A stretch of 53,862 nt of DNA from an uncultured Collinsella sp. (GCA_902461085.1 CABPWH010000004.1:1-53862); one strand, 5' to 3'. Shown: positions 15,417-24,323, counted from the first letter of the stretch. The notes: generated from the letters alone by a model not told the origin. Translations and numbers: made by a program.

Positions 15417-16172
15417 TTAGTTCATGCTACTTTGGTGGCCGGTTCGACCGGTACCGTTGCGCGTCACGGTTTCATGGAGCAAAAAGAACCCGGGGACCTG
15501 TTTGGTCTCGGTGTATTCCATAAGGATGCCGTCGGCGTTGTAGGTCTGCCCGCGTATAACGGCGAGTGCGTTAAAGTCGTCGAGATCGAGCACGCGCGTA
15601 TCCTCGGGCGTGGGATGCTCGATCGTCACATCGCGTTTGCCCGTGGCAATCTTAATGCCAAGATCTTCTTCGAGGTAACGATAGATCGAATCGTTGACAA
15701 TCTCGGGTGTCAGTCCCGGTACCTGTGAGCTTAGATAATAGGAGTCGTCGGAGCACACGGCTTGTCCGTCTGCATAACGGATGCGTTTGGCGCGTGTGAG
15801 CTCACAGCCTTCGGGAAACCCGGTAATCTTGGAGAGCGCCTTGCTGCAGATGAGGAGCTCAAAGACGGTGGTGACAGTCTTGAGCTCAAAGCCTCGGTTG
15901 ACCGCGATTTCCTTAAAGGTCTCGAGTCCGCCGCCGCCACGACTCTTCTCGTCACTGATGTTGCGAATGACGCGCATGCCTTTGCCTTGCTGGGGGAGCA
16001 CGTAACCATCTGCCGCAAGCATCGAGATGGCGCGACGGACCGTCATGCGCGAACAGTCAAACAGCTGCGTGAGCTCAGTCTCCGAAGGCAGATAACTCTG
16101 ATAGGCGTATGTGCCGTCGTCAATCGACTGCTTCACGTTGTCATAAATAGTTTGGAAGATGGCTCGCGCCAC
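15417..16172 (-). CDS. GntR/UTRA-family sugar-operon regulator
   Basis: The 251-residue protein has an N-terminal winged helix (LPSETELTQLFDCSRMTVRR, helices about 26-62) and a C-terminal UTRA ligand domain, the layout of TreR-like repressors that sense a phosphorylated sugar. It lies 65 bp downstream of the dehydrogenase gene on the same strand. It probably binds the TGTCTA palindromes in the divergent region at 17300-17475 and so controls both the dehydrogenase and the PTS/GH4 genes. Effector and sites are inferred from context. Confidence 0.85.
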   Translation of the reverse strand: MARAIFQTIYDNVKQSIDDGTYAYQSYLPSETELTQLFDCSRMTVRRAISMLAADGYVLPQQGKGMRVIRNISDEKSRGGGGLETFKEIAVNRGFELKTVTTVFELLICSKALSKITGFPEGCELTRAKRIRYADGQAVCSDDSYYLSSQVPGLTPEIVNDSIYRYLEEDLGIKIATGKRDVTIEHPTPEDTRVLDLDDFNALAVIRGQTYNADGILMEYTETKQVPGFFLLHETVTRNGTGRTGHQSSMN

Positions 16173-16237
16173 GACGGTCTCCTAGAGCTGAGTGCGCGAG
16201 CGGTGGATGAGGACCGCTCGCGCAGGTGTCGATCGAT

Positions 16238-17263
16238 TTACTTGCTGGGGTCGATTATATATTTACCCATGGCACGCAGAGCTGGGTCTGACAGGATGGC
16301 GCCGAGTTCGTCGAGGGAAGCCACCTTGGCGACCATCGAGGATACGTCGAGCCTGCCAGAGTCGATGAGCTCGAGCGCGCGACGCTGCGTATAAGGGTTG
16401 ATGTAGGACGAAGTAAGCACAAGCTCCTTCTGGAAGACCTCGAAGGGCTTGACGGTGATTGTCTCATCGGGCTTGGTGAGGCCGAATATCATGACCGTAG
16501 CCTTGTGGCCGGCGATCTGGATGGCCTGCTCGATGGTGACGGGCTTGCCAACACACTCGATAACGACATCGACGTTGCCGACGCCCTCCTGCTTCAGGCG
16601 GGCCGGGACGTCCTCGTGGATGGAATCAATTGCCAGGTCGGCGCCGAGTTTGAGCGCAACCTCGCGCTTGCCTTCGACGGGCTCGAGCAAGACAACCTTG
16701 GTGGCGCCGGCGTTTTTAGCAAGCTGCATCATGAGCAGACCGATCATGCCACCGCCGATAACGACAGCTGTGCTGCCGGGCTTGATGTTGCACATATCGA
16801 TGCCGTGCAGGCAGCAGGCGACGGGCTCGGTCATAGCACCCTGCTCAAAGCTGGTGTGATCGCCCAACTTGTAAACTTGCTGCATATCGACGGAGCAGTA
16901 CTCGGCAAAGCCGCCGTTAACAGTGGTGCCGTAACCGGTCATATGCTCGCAGTAGTGGTTGATTCCGTCGCGGCAGGGTTCGCAGCAGCCGCAGGGATGG
17001 TTTGGGTCGATGCACACGCGATCGCCCGGTTTAAAGCCAGCGACGTCGCTGCCCACGGCCTCGACAACGCCCGCAAACTCATGACCAAGGATCGTGGGCG
17101 GGGTAACGTCGGCTGCACCCTTGTCGCCTTCATAGATATGAACGTCGGTACCGCAGACGCCGCAAGCTTTGACGTTGATCAGAACGTCGCGCCTGCCCAC
17201 GGCCGGCTTTGCCGATTCCTCGACTCTGAGGTCGTGCTTTCCATAGAAGACCGCGCTTTTCAT
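16238..17263 (-). CDS. Zinc-dependent polyol/alcohol dehydrogenase
   Basis: The 341-residue medium-chain dehydrogenase has the catalytic zinc site (C37 in ACGVCGTD; GHEFAGVVEAVG), the structural-zinc cysteines CGCCEPCRDGINHYC, and the Rossmann loop VIGGGMIGLLMM. It resembles sorbitol or threonine dehydrogenases and should oxidise a secondary alcohol with NAD(P)+. It is divergent from an alpha-glucoside PTS and co-directional with its GntR regulator. A polyol released from a PTS-imported glucoside is a plausible substrate. Confidence 0.85.
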   Translation of the reverse strand: MKSAVFYGKHDLRVEESAKPAVGRRDVLINVKACGVCGTDVHIYEGDKGAADVTPPTILGHEFAGVVEAVGSDVAGFKPGDRVCIDPNHPCGCCEPCRDGINHYCEHMTGYGTTVNGGFAEYCSVDMQQVYKLGDHTSFEQGAMTEPVACCLHGIDMCNIKPGSTAVVIGGGMIGLLMMQLAKNAGATKVVLLEPVEGKREVALKLGADLAIDSIHEDVPARLKQEGVGNVDVVIECVGKPVTIEQAIQIAGHKATVMIFGLTKPDETITVKPFEVFQKELVLTSSYINPYTQRRALELIDSGRLDVSSMVAKVASLDELGAILSDPALRAMGKYIIDPSK

Positions 17264-17299
17264 GGTGACTCCTTAACGTGGCGGTGAATGTTGTAATGA

Positions 17300-17341
17300 A
17301 GTATAGGTATGTCTATAGATATAGACAAGCACATCTAGACA
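17300..17341 (-). promoter_or_regulatory. Dehydrogenase promoter with GntR operators
   Basis: On the minus strand TATACT (17300-17305) and TTGTCT (17323-17328) stand 17 bp apart as -10 and -35 boxes. The palindrome TGTCTATAGATATAGACA (17310-17327) covers the spacer and most of the -35. A second related site, CATCTAGACA, lies at 17332-17341. A GntR protein bound here would block the promoter. Confidence 0.65.
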
Positions 17342-17410
17342 AGTAGAAAAGAAATTTTAAATGCAGCCATAAGGTATGTCAGATTTAGCAGGCAAAACAC
17401 TGGACTCATA

Positions 17411-17475
17411 CCGTTTACGGCCAACAATCAACCGTTTACCGACCGTAGTATTTATGCTAACTTGTCTAGATAAGT
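17411..17475 (+). promoter_or_regulatory. Control region of the PTS/GH4 operon
   Basis: The operator ACTTGTCTAGATAAGT (17460-17475) has the same TGTCTA core as the sites upstream of the dehydrogenase. A TATGCT -10-like box (17453-17458) directly precedes it. Further upstream CCGTTTAC occurs twice, at 17411-17418 and 17432-17439, 21 bp or two helical turns apart, a possible activator site. A clear -35 box is not visible. Confidence 0.5.
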
Positions 17476-17620
17476 GATATGATAAAAATAGAAGCGCAAG
17501 AAGTCAGGGAAGCGGGCCCACCCGTCCTATTGCACGAGGTACACGCAAACGGCGCGTCTGCGGTCTCGAGTGAAGCCAAAACCGCAGTCGCTCCGAATGA
17601 AGAGAGGGGGATTCCCCGTC

Positions 17621-19228
17621 ATGATGCAAAAGATACAACGTTTCGGCGGTGCAATGTACACGCCTGCAATTCTTTTCGCATTTTCCGGAATCGTCGTCGG
17701 CCTGGGTACGTTGTTTACCACCGAGGCGATCTTTGGCGAGATGGCCACTGCGGGCCATCTTTGGTTTGATTGCTGGAATGTGCTGCTCCAGGGTGGTTGG
17801 ACGCTCTTTAACCAGATGCCGTTGCTGTTTTGCGTAGCGTTGCCAATCTCGCTCGCGAACAAGCAGAACGCTCGCTGCTGCATGGAGGCTTTGGCCATCT
17901 ACCTTACCTTCAACTACTTTGTTAGCACAATCTTGGGGCAGTGGGGCCCTGTCTTTGGGGTCGACTACTCTGTCGAGGCGGGCAGCGGTACTGGTCTTGC
18001 CACTATCGCAAGCATCAAAACGCTTGATATGGGCATCATGGGCGCGCTCATTATCTCTGGTATCGCCACGATGCTGCATAATAAGTTCTTCGACACCGAG
18101 CTCCCCGAGTGGTTGGGCGTGTTCTCGGGTTCCGTGTTCATCTATATGATCGGTTTCTTCGTTATGGTTCCGGTCGCTCTTATCGCCTGCCTGGTGTGGC
18201 CGCATGTTCAGGCTGCTATCTCTGCCTTCCAGGGATTCATCCTTTCCGCCGGTACGTTTGGCGTGGGTGTCTTTGCTTTCTTCGAGCGCGTGCTGATCCC
18301 TACAGGCCTGCACCACTTTATCTATACGCCGTTCTATTACGACAACGCGGCGGTCAACGGCGGCATCTTTGCTGCTTGGGCCAATATCCTGCCCCAACTG
18401 GCTGCCGATCCGAGCATTGCTCTTAAGGATGCCGCACCCTGGGCTGCCTATACCTGCCCTGGTTGGACTAAGGTCTTCGGCTCGCTTGGCGTCGCCATTG
18501 CGTTTTATATGACCGCCAAACCCGAGCGCAAGCAGCGCGTCAAGGCTCTGCTGATCCCGGTCACCCTTACCGCTATGCTTTGCGGTATCACCGAGCCGCT
18601 TGACTTCACCTTCCTGTTCATCGCGCCCGGCCTGTTCGTCGTCCACTGCGTGCTCGGAGCGCTCGGCTGCATGGCTCAAAACCTCCTTGGCGTCGTGGGT
18701 ATCTTCGACGGCGGCATCATCTCGATGCTCTCGTGGGACTGGCTGCCCCTTTGGGCCGCACACGGTCTGCAGTACGCCATCTCCATCCTTGTCGGTCTGT
18801 GCTTTACCGCCCTTTGGGTCGTGGTCTTCCGTTTCCTGATCGTCAAGTTCGACTTTAAGACCCCCGGTCGCGAGGATGACGATGTTGAGGTCGAGCTCAA
18901 GTCCAAGGCCGACTACAAGCAAAAGCAGGGCGGTGCTGCTGGCAAATCGGTCGCCCAGAGTAAAGATGACGAGCGCTTGGTGCTTGCCGAGAACATCCTC
19001 GATCTGCTCGGTGGCGCGGATAACATCATCGATGTAACTAACTGCGCTACCCGTCTGCGCGTTAACGTCAAGGACAAGAGCGTCGTTGCGCCCGAGGCTT
19101 CCTTCAAGGCGATCGGTACGCATGGCTTGGTGGTCCAAGGCCAGTCAATCCAGGTCATCATCGGCCTTACCGTCCCGCAGGTTCGCGAAAAGTTCGAGAG
19201 TCTTCTGAAGTTCGAGAGTCTTCTGTAA
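17621..19228 (+). CDS. PTS alpha-glucoside transporter, EIICB
   Basis: The 535-residue protein is a glucose-family EIIC of about ten membrane segments (to about residue 410), a charged linker, and an EIIB domain with the phosphorylated cysteine in VTNCATRLRV. It imports and phosphorylates an alpha-glucoside, given the neighbouring GH4 phospho-glucosidase. No EIIA domain is fused. The ATG at 17621 (MMQKIQRFGGAMYTP) is chosen because family members start there; upstream in-frame starts at 17570 and 17597 exist. The last 12 codons are a tandem 18-bp duplication. Confidence 0.88.
   Translation: MMQKIQRFGGAMYTPAILFAFSGIVVGLGTLFTTEAIFGEMATAGHLWFDCWNVLLQGGWTLFNQMPLLFCVALPISLANKQNARCCMEALAIYLTFNYFVSTILGQWGPVFGVDYSVEAGSGTGLATIASIKTLDMGIMGALIISGIATMLHNKFFDTELPEWLGVFSGSVFIYMIGFFVMVPVALIACLVWPHVQAAISAFQGFILSAGTFGVGVFAFFERVLIPTGLHHFIYTPFYYDNAAVNGGIFAAWANILPQLAADPSIALKDAAPWAAYTCPGWTKVFGSLGVAIAFYMTAKPERKQRVKALLIPVTLTAMLCGITEPLDFTFLFIAPGLFVVHCVLGALGCMAQNLLGVVGIFDGGIISMLSWDWLPLWAAHGLQYAISILVGLCFTALWVVVFRFLIVKFDFKTPGREDDDVEVELKSKADYKQKQGGAAGKSVAQSKDDERLVLAENILDLLGGADNIIDVTNCATRLRVNVKDKSVVAPEASFKAIGTHGLVVQGQSIQVIIGLTVPQVREKFESLLKFESLL
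19190..19225 (+). repeat. Tandem 18-bp duplication at the EIICB C-terminus
   Basis: An 18-bp unit (AAGTTCGAGAGTCTTCTG) occurs at 19190-19207 and again, identical, at 19208-19225 directly before TAA. It doubles the last six residues (KFESLL). Confidence 0.95.
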
Positions 19229-19246
19229 ACCATCGTCCATCGAAAC

Positions 19247-19286
19247 AATCGGCCTTGCAGAGCCGGTATGCACCGCAAGGCCGATT
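19247..19286. other. Hairpin between EIICB and GH4 genes
   Basis: Perfect 12-bp arms AATCGGCCTTGC and GCAAGGCCGATT surround a 16-base loop in the 155-bp gap. No T-tract follows, so it is more likely an mRNA-stability or processing hairpin than a full terminator. Confidence 0.6.
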
Positions 19287-19383
19287 CTAGAGATAAAAAA
19301 CTCCACTTCTAGGTAACAGTTCCAAACCGTACAGGCCGCGTGCGGGGATGGATTGAGCAAGCGGCCAGAATGAGGAGGACATC

Positions 19384-20727
19384 ATGTCCAAGAAAAACTA
19401 TGCCGTGACCATTGCCGGCGGTGGCTCTACCTTCACTCCGGGCATCGCTCTGATGCTGCTTGAGGAGCGCGACCGCTTCCCGGTCAACAAGGTGACCTTC
19501 TACGACAACAACGCCGAGCGCCAGGAGACCGTGGCCAAGGCCTGCGAGATCTACTTCCATGAGAACGCTCCCGAGGTTGAGTTCAACTACACCACCGACC
19601 CCGAGACCGCATTCACCGGGACCGACTTCGTCCTTGCTCACATCCGCGTCGGCCTGTACGCCATGCGTGAGCTCGACGAGAAGATTCCTCTCAAGTACGG
19701 CTGCGTTGGCCAAGAGACCTGCGGCGCCGGCGGTATCGCCTACGGCATGCGCTCCATCGGCGGCGTCATCGAGATCCTCGACTACATGGAGAAGTACAGC
19801 CCCAACGCCTGGATGCTCAACTACTCCAACCCCGCGGCTATCGTCGCCGAGGCTTGCCGCGTGCTGCGCCCCAACAGCCGCATCATCAACATCTGCGACA
19901 TGCCGATCGACCTCATGGATAAGATGAGCCGTATGTGCGGCATCAAGGATCGTCGCGAGCTGCAGTATAGCTACTACGGCCTCAACCACTTTGGTTGGTG
20001 GAGCAAGATCTACGACAAGGACGGCAACGACCTCATGCCGCAGATTAAGGAGCACATGGCTAAGAACGGCTACCTGGACGGCATCGAGCACGAGGCCGGT
20101 AAGGAGCAGCATGTCGAGGAGAGCTGGATTCACACCTTCGGCAAGGCCAAGGATGTCTATGCTGTCGATCCCGAGACGATTCCCAATACCTACCTCAAGT
20201 ATTACCTGTACCCGGACTATGTCGTCGAGACGTCTGACCCCAACTACACTCGCGCCAATGAGGTTATGGACGGCCGCGAGAAGAAGGTCTTTGGCGCTTG
20301 CCGCGACATCATCGCCAAGGGTACTGCCAAGGACGGCGGCTTTGAGCCAGATGTACATGCCAACTACATCGTCGACCTTGCCTGCGCGCTGGCCGAGAAC
20401 ACGCTCGAGCGCTTCCTGCTGATCGTCCCCAACGATGGCGCTGTGCCCAACTTCGACCCGACGGCCATGGTCGAGGTGCCTTGCATCGTCGGTTCCAACG
20501 GCTTTGAGAAGATCTGCCAGGGCCCGATTCCGCAGTTCCAGAAGGGCCTGATGGAGCAGCAGGTTTCCGTCGAGAAGCTCGTTGTCCAGGCTTGGGTCGA
20601 GGGCAGCTACCAGAAGCTCTGGCAGGCGCTCACGCTCTCCAAGACCATTCCTTCGGCGAGCGTTGCCAAGCAGATCCTGGACGAGCTCATCGAGGCCAAC
20701 AAGGATTTCTGGCCCGAGCTTAAGTAA
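19384..20727 (+). CDS. GH4 6-phospho-alpha-glucosidase
   Basis: The 447-residue protein is a family 4 glycoside hydrolase that needs NAD+ and a divalent metal. It has the N-terminal dinucleotide loop AGGGSTFTPG, the metal-site NICDMP and the YYGLNHFGW motif, as in alpha-specific members such as AglB/MalH. It would split the 6-phosphorylated alpha-glucoside delivered by the upstream EIICB into glucose-6-phosphate and an aglycone. It follows the EIICB gene by 155 bp on the same strand. The start ATG at 19384 has GAGGAGG upstream. Confidence 0.9.
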   Translation: MSKKNYAVTIAGGGSTFTPGIALMLLEERDRFPVNKVTFYDNNAERQETVAKACEIYFHENAPEVEFNYTTDPETAFTGTDFVLAHIRVGLYAMRELDEKIPLKYGCVGQETCGAGGIAYGMRSIGGVIEILDYMEKYSPNAWMLNYSNPAAIVAEACRVLRPNSRIINICDMPIDLMDKMSRMCGIKDRRELQYSYYGLNHFGWWSKIYDKDGNDLMPQIKEHMAKNGYLDGIEHEAGKEQHVEESWIHTFGKAKDVYAVDPETIPNTYLKYYLYPDYVVETSDPNYTRANEVMDGREKKVFGACRDIIAKGTAKDGGFEPDVHANYIVDLACALAENTLERFLLIVPNDGAVPNFDPTAMVEVPCIVGSNGFEKICQGPIPQFQKGLMEQQVSVEKLVVQAWVEGSYQKLWQALTLSKTIPSASVAKQILDELIEANKDFWPELK

Positions 20728-20766
20728 GGACTACTGTCTCGAACCTCACGCATCTCTGCTTCATTT

Positions 20767-20810
20767 GCGCCGCCGCGGTGTCCGGATTCGCCCGGATGCT
20801 GCGGCGGCGC
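20767..20810 (+). terminator. GC-rich hairpin after the GH4 gene
   Basis: Arms GCGCCGCCGC and GCGGCGGCGC enclose a second stem around TCCGG/CCCGGA. It lies between the GH4 stop and ychF. There is no T-run, so termination strength is uncertain. Confidence 0.5.
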
Positions 20811-20853
20811 TATACTTATGAGGTTTGAAGTACCTGTACCAAAAGGAGCTGTC

Positions 20854-21930
20854 GTGTCCCTTTCCATCGGTATCGTGGGCCTGCCCAACGTGGGCAAGTC
20901 GACGCTGTTCACCGCGCTTACCAAAAAGACCGGCCTTGCCGCCAACTATCCGTTTGCCACGATCGACCCCAACGTGGGTATCGTCGATGTGCCCGATAGC
21001 CGCCTGCAAAAGCTCGCCGACATCGTCAACCCCGGTCGCATTGTGCCGGCGACGGTCGAGTTTGTCGACATCGCAGGTCTGGTGAAGGGCGCTAACGAGG
21101 GCGAGGGCCTGGGCAATCAGTTCTTGGCAAACATCCGCGAGACCGACGCTATCTGCGAGGTCGTGCGCTACTTTAAGGACCCCAACGTCATGCGTGAGGT
21201 GGGCCGCACGGGCGAGTTCGTCGACCCTGCCGGTGACGCCGACACCATCATGACCGAGCTCATCCTGGCCGACATGGGCACGCTCGAGAAGCAGCTGCCC
21301 AAGCTCGAGAAGGAGGCCAAGCGCGACAAGGAGCTCATGCCCAAGTTCGAGGTGGCCAAGCGCCTGCTTGCCTGGCTCAACGAGGGCAAGCGCGCCGCAT
21401 CCATGGAGATGACTGACGAGGAGCGTGCCGCCGCCAAGGGCCTGTTCCTGCTCACCATGAAGCCCATCCTGTATGTGGCCAACGTGGACGAGGATATGCT
21501 TAACGAGGACCTGGCGCCCATCGATGGCGTCAAGCCGCTGCCGATCTGCGCCAAGATCGAGGCAGAGCTTTCCGAGCTCGATCCCGAGGACGCCGCCGAC
21601 TACCTGGAGAGCCTGGGCCTGGAGCAGCCCGGTCTGGACGTGCTCGCGCAGGCGGCCTATAAGCTGCTCGGCCTGCAGTCGTTCTTTACGGCTGGCGAGA
21701 TGGAGGTCAAGGCCTGGACGGTTCGTCAGGGCGCGACCGCCCCGCAGGCCGCCGGCGTCATCCACACCGATTTTGAACGCGGCTTTATTAAGGCCGAGGT
21801 CATTGGCTACGACGACTACATCGAGCTCGGCGGCGAGCAGGGCGCCAAGGCCGCCGGCAAGCTGCGTATTGAGGGCAAGGACTATGTCATGGCCGATGGC
21901 GACGTCGTGCACTTCCGCTTTAACGTGTAA
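20854..21930 (+). CDS. ychF: YchF/OLA1-family ATPase
   Basis: The 358-residue protein is a universally conserved OBG-family P-loop NTPase. It has GLPNVGKST as Walker A, the DVPDSR and DIAGLVKGA motifs, and a C-terminal TGS domain (to FRFNV). YchF prefers ATP and binds ribosomes and stress proteins. The start is the GTG at 20854, which follows AAAAGGAGC and yields the usual SLSIGIVGLPNVGK N-terminus; the ATG at 20818 would add twelve unusual residues. Confidence 0.95.
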   Translation: MSLSIGIVGLPNVGKSTLFTALTKKTGLAANYPFATIDPNVGIVDVPDSRLQKLADIVNPGRIVPATVEFVDIAGLVKGANEGEGLGNQFLANIRETDAICEVVRYFKDPNVMREVGRTGEFVDPAGDADTIMTELILADMGTLEKQLPKLEKEAKRDKELMPKFEVAKRLLAWLNEGKRAASMEMTDEERAAAKGLFLLTMKPILYVANVDEDMLNEDLAPIDGVKPLPICAKIEAELSELDPEDAADYLESLGLEQPGLDVLAQAAYKLLGLQSFFTAGEMEVKAWTVRQGATAPQAAGVIHTDFERGFIKAEVIGYDDYIELGGEQGAKAAGKLRIEGKDYVMADGDVVHFRFNV

Positions 21931-21941
21931 GGACGACGCGC

Positions 21942-22325
21942 ATGTTTAAATATGGCAAAAAAGCTGGCTACATGGGTATTGCGCTGCTCGTACTTGCGGT
22001 GATTCCGCTGGTGGTTGCAGCGTGTGTTATCCCCAACATTGGCCCCGAGGTGGCAACGAAGTTTAACGCAGCCGGCGAGGTGACGCGCTGGGGTAAGAGC
22101 TACGAGCTGCTGGCACTGCCGGTGCTCAACCTGCTGCTGAGCGTGGCGACGTACTTTACGGCAGGACGCCAGGCTAAAAACAATGATGACTCCGCCTCCA
22201 TGGCGCGCATCGTGTGCGAGCGCTACCTGCGCAACGGTTGCATCACGGGTGTGTTCCTCAACGTGATCAACGTCTACTTTATGTATTCGGCGATTACCGG
22301 TATGGGCTTTGGCCTGGGCTTTTAG
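21942..22325 (+). CDS. Small DUF1648-like membrane protein
   Basis: The 127-residue protein has three membrane segments. The first (MGIALLVLAVIPLVVAACVI) is followed by the pattern PNIGPEVATKFNAAGEVTRWG, typical of DUF1648 proteins related to anti-sigma/immunity membrane proteins such as SdpI. It starts 11 bp after ychF and is probably cotranscribed. Function cannot be assigned. Confidence 0.65.
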   Translation: MFKYGKKAGYMGIALLVLAVIPLVVAACVIPNIGPEVATKFNAAGEVTRWGKSYELLALPVLNLLLSVATYFTAGRQAKNNDDSASMARIVCERYLRNGCITGVFLNVINVYFMYSAITGMGFGLGF

Positions 22326-22334
22326 CTTGCGCCT

Positions 22335-22724
22335 TTAGGCAACGAGCCTGCACGCATATTCGATGGCTGCTGCGAGGCCGCCGCTCGATCGTGGTTGAAA
22401 GACTACATCGGCGGCGGCCTCGTTTTCGTATCCGGCACCGCGAAGGCAGAGCGCGATACCGGCTTCCAGGAGAAGGGGCAGGCCACGTTGACTGGTTGCG
22501 ATTACGGCAGCCTGATTGAGCGAGCAGCTGTGCGCTTGGCATTGGATGGCAAGTTCACCTTGCGCCGGGCAAGGGGCCAGAACGGCGGCGACGCGACTTG
22601 ATAGCAATGCAAATGCTGTGCGCTCATCGGGCGAAAGGTATTCTGCTTCAACGACGACGAGCTTGGGCGGCGCGCTGTTTGTGCGAAGCGTGGCTCGGTA
22701 CATGCGGACCGAAGAACCCGACAT
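22335..22724 (-). CDS. Unrecognised protein, HAD-tail-like
   Basis: The 129-residue product begins MSGSSVRMYRATLRTN after AGGAG in good register. The second half (NQAAVIATSQRGLPLLLEAGIALCLRGAGYENEAAADVV) recalls the C-terminal part of Cof-type HAD phosphatases (mobile Asp/Asn region and AADxV), but the N-terminal nucleophile half is absent. It is divergent from the XRE gene at 22801 across a perfect palindrome, so the two are probably co-regulated. It could be a HAD fragment or an unrelated protein. Confidence 0.5.
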   Translation of the reverse strand: MSGSSVRMYRATLRTNSAPPKLVVVEAEYLSPDERTAFALLSSRVAAVLAPCPAQGELAIQCQAHSCSLNQAAVIATSQRGLPLLLEAGIALCLRGAGYENEAAADVVFQPRSSGGLAAAIEYACRLVA

Positions 22725-22747
22725 AGAAAACTCCTGTGTATTCGGCA

Positions 22748-22771
22748 AAACGTAAACTATAGTTTACGTTT
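22748..22771. promoter_or_regulatory. Perfect 24-bp palindrome (operator)
   Basis: The 12-bp arms AAACGTAAACTA and TAGTTTACGTTT are exactly complementary with no spacer. The centre contains TATAGT on both strands and could serve as -10 for both divergent genes. It is probably the operator of the XRE protein at 22801. Confidence 0.75.
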
Positions 22772-22800
22772 ATGTTCGGCTCCATTTCAAACTCGGCTGC

Positions 22801-23019
22801 ATGGACGAACGTGCGAAACAGATTCTTGGCAGGCGGGTCGAAGAGACACGCAGGGACCTTGGTATCTCCAAGGTTGATTTTTGTGTGGCGACAGGAATCA
22901 GCCGACCCTACCTCGACCGAATCGAAGATGGGACGGCAAATTTCACGCTCAAGGTTCTATTTAAGATCGCACCCGCACTCGGCATGACGGTGTCAGAGCT
23001 TCTCGAGGGTATCGAATAG
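22801..23019 (+). CDS. XRE-family HTH regulator
   Basis: The 72-residue protein is essentially one helix-turn-helix domain: LGISKVDFCVATGISRPYLDRI, then TLKVLFKIAPALGMTVSELL. It lacks any sensor domain. It faces the gene at 22335-22724 across a perfect palindrome and probably represses both promoters. No clear ribosome-binding site precedes the ATG at 22801. Confidence 0.7.
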   Translation: MDERAKQILGRRVEETRRDLGISKVDFCVATGISRPYLDRIEDGTANFTLKVLFKIAPALGMTVSELLEGIE

Positions 23020-23041
23020 GGGATACCCGTCGACAACTGAA

Positions 23042-24055
23042 CTACGCCATGGGGATGCGGTCGTGGTTGACTTGGCTGTAGAACAGGCGCTGGATCTCGG
23101 CCGCATCGCGTGACTGGCCGAGTGCCCACATGGTCTTGGCCACGAGCGTCTCGGTGGTCATGTCGTCGCCGCGCAGAATGCCCGGATGATCGGCGTAAGC
23201 ACGGCCGACCTCATAAACGCCCAGATCGAGGCCCTCTTCGGGGACCTGCGTGGTCATAACGACGGTGCGACCCGAATCGACCCAGCGGAAAATTGCCTCT
23301 TGGAACGACTCGCCCGACTCGCCAAACTCGGGGATACCGCCAATGCCAAAGGTCTCCAGAATCACGGCGTCGTAGCTGTCGGCAAGGGCGTCGAGGATGC
23401 CCGGGTTCACGCCGGGCGTAAGCTTGAGTACAAATACGCGCGGGTCGATGCTGTCGTAGAAACGCACCGGGTTTTCGCCCTGATGCGTGCCGTGGAGCCC
23501 GTTGCGCACGATGCGGTCGTTGCGGATGTAGGCAATGGGCGGATAGTTGACGCTAATGAACGCGTTAAAGCTCATGGTGCGCTGTTTGCGGGCGCGCGTG
23601 CCGGCAATGGCGACGCCGCCAAACACAATTGACACATCGTGCGAATGCTCGTCGAGCGCGTAGAGCAGGCTCTGATACAGGTTGAGCTTGGCGTCGGTAA
23701 AGGGGTTGCCCATGGGCTTTTGCGAGCCGGTGAGCACGATGGGCTTGGGGCTGTCCTGAATCAGATAGGAAAGCGCCGCCGCGGTGTAGCTCATGGTGTC
23801 GGTGCCGTGCAGGACCACAAAGCCGTCGTGGTCGGCATAGCCCTCGACGATGACGTCGCGGATACGCATCCAGTCGCTCGGGCGCATATTGGTACTGTCG
23901 ATGTTCATGGGCTGTACCACGTCGAGCTCGCAGAGGTCCGAGATCTCGGGGACGCTCTGGGCGAGCTCCTCACCGGTCAGGGCGGGGGAGAGGCCGTTGC
24001 CGTCCTCGGTCGATGCGATGGTGCCGCCCGTGGCGATGAGAAGGATGCGCTTCAT
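23042..24055 (-). CDS. L-asparaginase
   Basis: The 337-residue protein has both asparaginase signatures: the first threonine motif ATGGTIAS near residues 7-14 and the second GFVVLHGTDTMSYTAAALS with the T-D pair, plus LTGSQKPM. It hydrolyses asparagine to aspartate and ammonia. There is no signal peptide, so it is cytoplasmic (type I-like). The ATG at 24055 gives MKRILLIATGG. The in-frame upstream stretch to 24127 lacks a good start. Confidence 0.9.
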   Translation of the reverse strand: MKRILLIATGGTIASTEDGNGLSPALTGEELAQSVPEISDLCELDVVQPMNIDSTNMRPSDWMRIRDVIVEGYADHDGFVVLHGTDTMSYTAAALSYLIQDSPKPIVLTGSQKPMGNPFTDAKLNLYQSLLYALDEHSHDVSIVFGGVAIAGTRARKQRTMSFNAFISVNYPPIAYIRNDRIVRNGLHGTHQGENPVRFYDSIDPRVFVLKLTPGVNPGILDALADSYDAVILETFGIGGIPEFGESGESFQEAIFRWVDSGRTVVMTTQVPEEGLDLGVYEVGRAYADHPGILRGDDMTTETLVAKTMWALGQSRDAAEIQRLFYSQVNHDRIPMA

Positions 24056-24323
24056 GCTGGTATTCCTATCGTATTTGCCGCCGCAAGGGCGGAGTCGTTC
24101 GGCAGTATTGTGGCACAGGGCGTCCAATGTTCAAACGTATTACATCATCTGTAACGTTTGGTAACACTTCAATTGCCGTCAAATAGGGGCCCTGGTCGTG
24201 CGTTTGCCGTGCGCTGATGGCTGCGAGGGACGAGAAACCCCATATAACGTGTACACTATGGAAGTTATTTTCGTTCATTCACGCGGGTGGGCACCGGCTC
24301 CCCGCCAACAAGAGGGGGAAACC

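Noticed and set aside
17504..19138. 544-codon open frame opposite the EIICB gene
   Set aside because: It is the antisense of a clear PTS membrane protein; its Asp/Arg/His-rich product has no domain.
24128..24323. Purine riboswitch before guaA
   Set aside because: The leader lacks a recognisable purine aptamer core; only a short GC-rich stretch precedes the ribosome-binding site.
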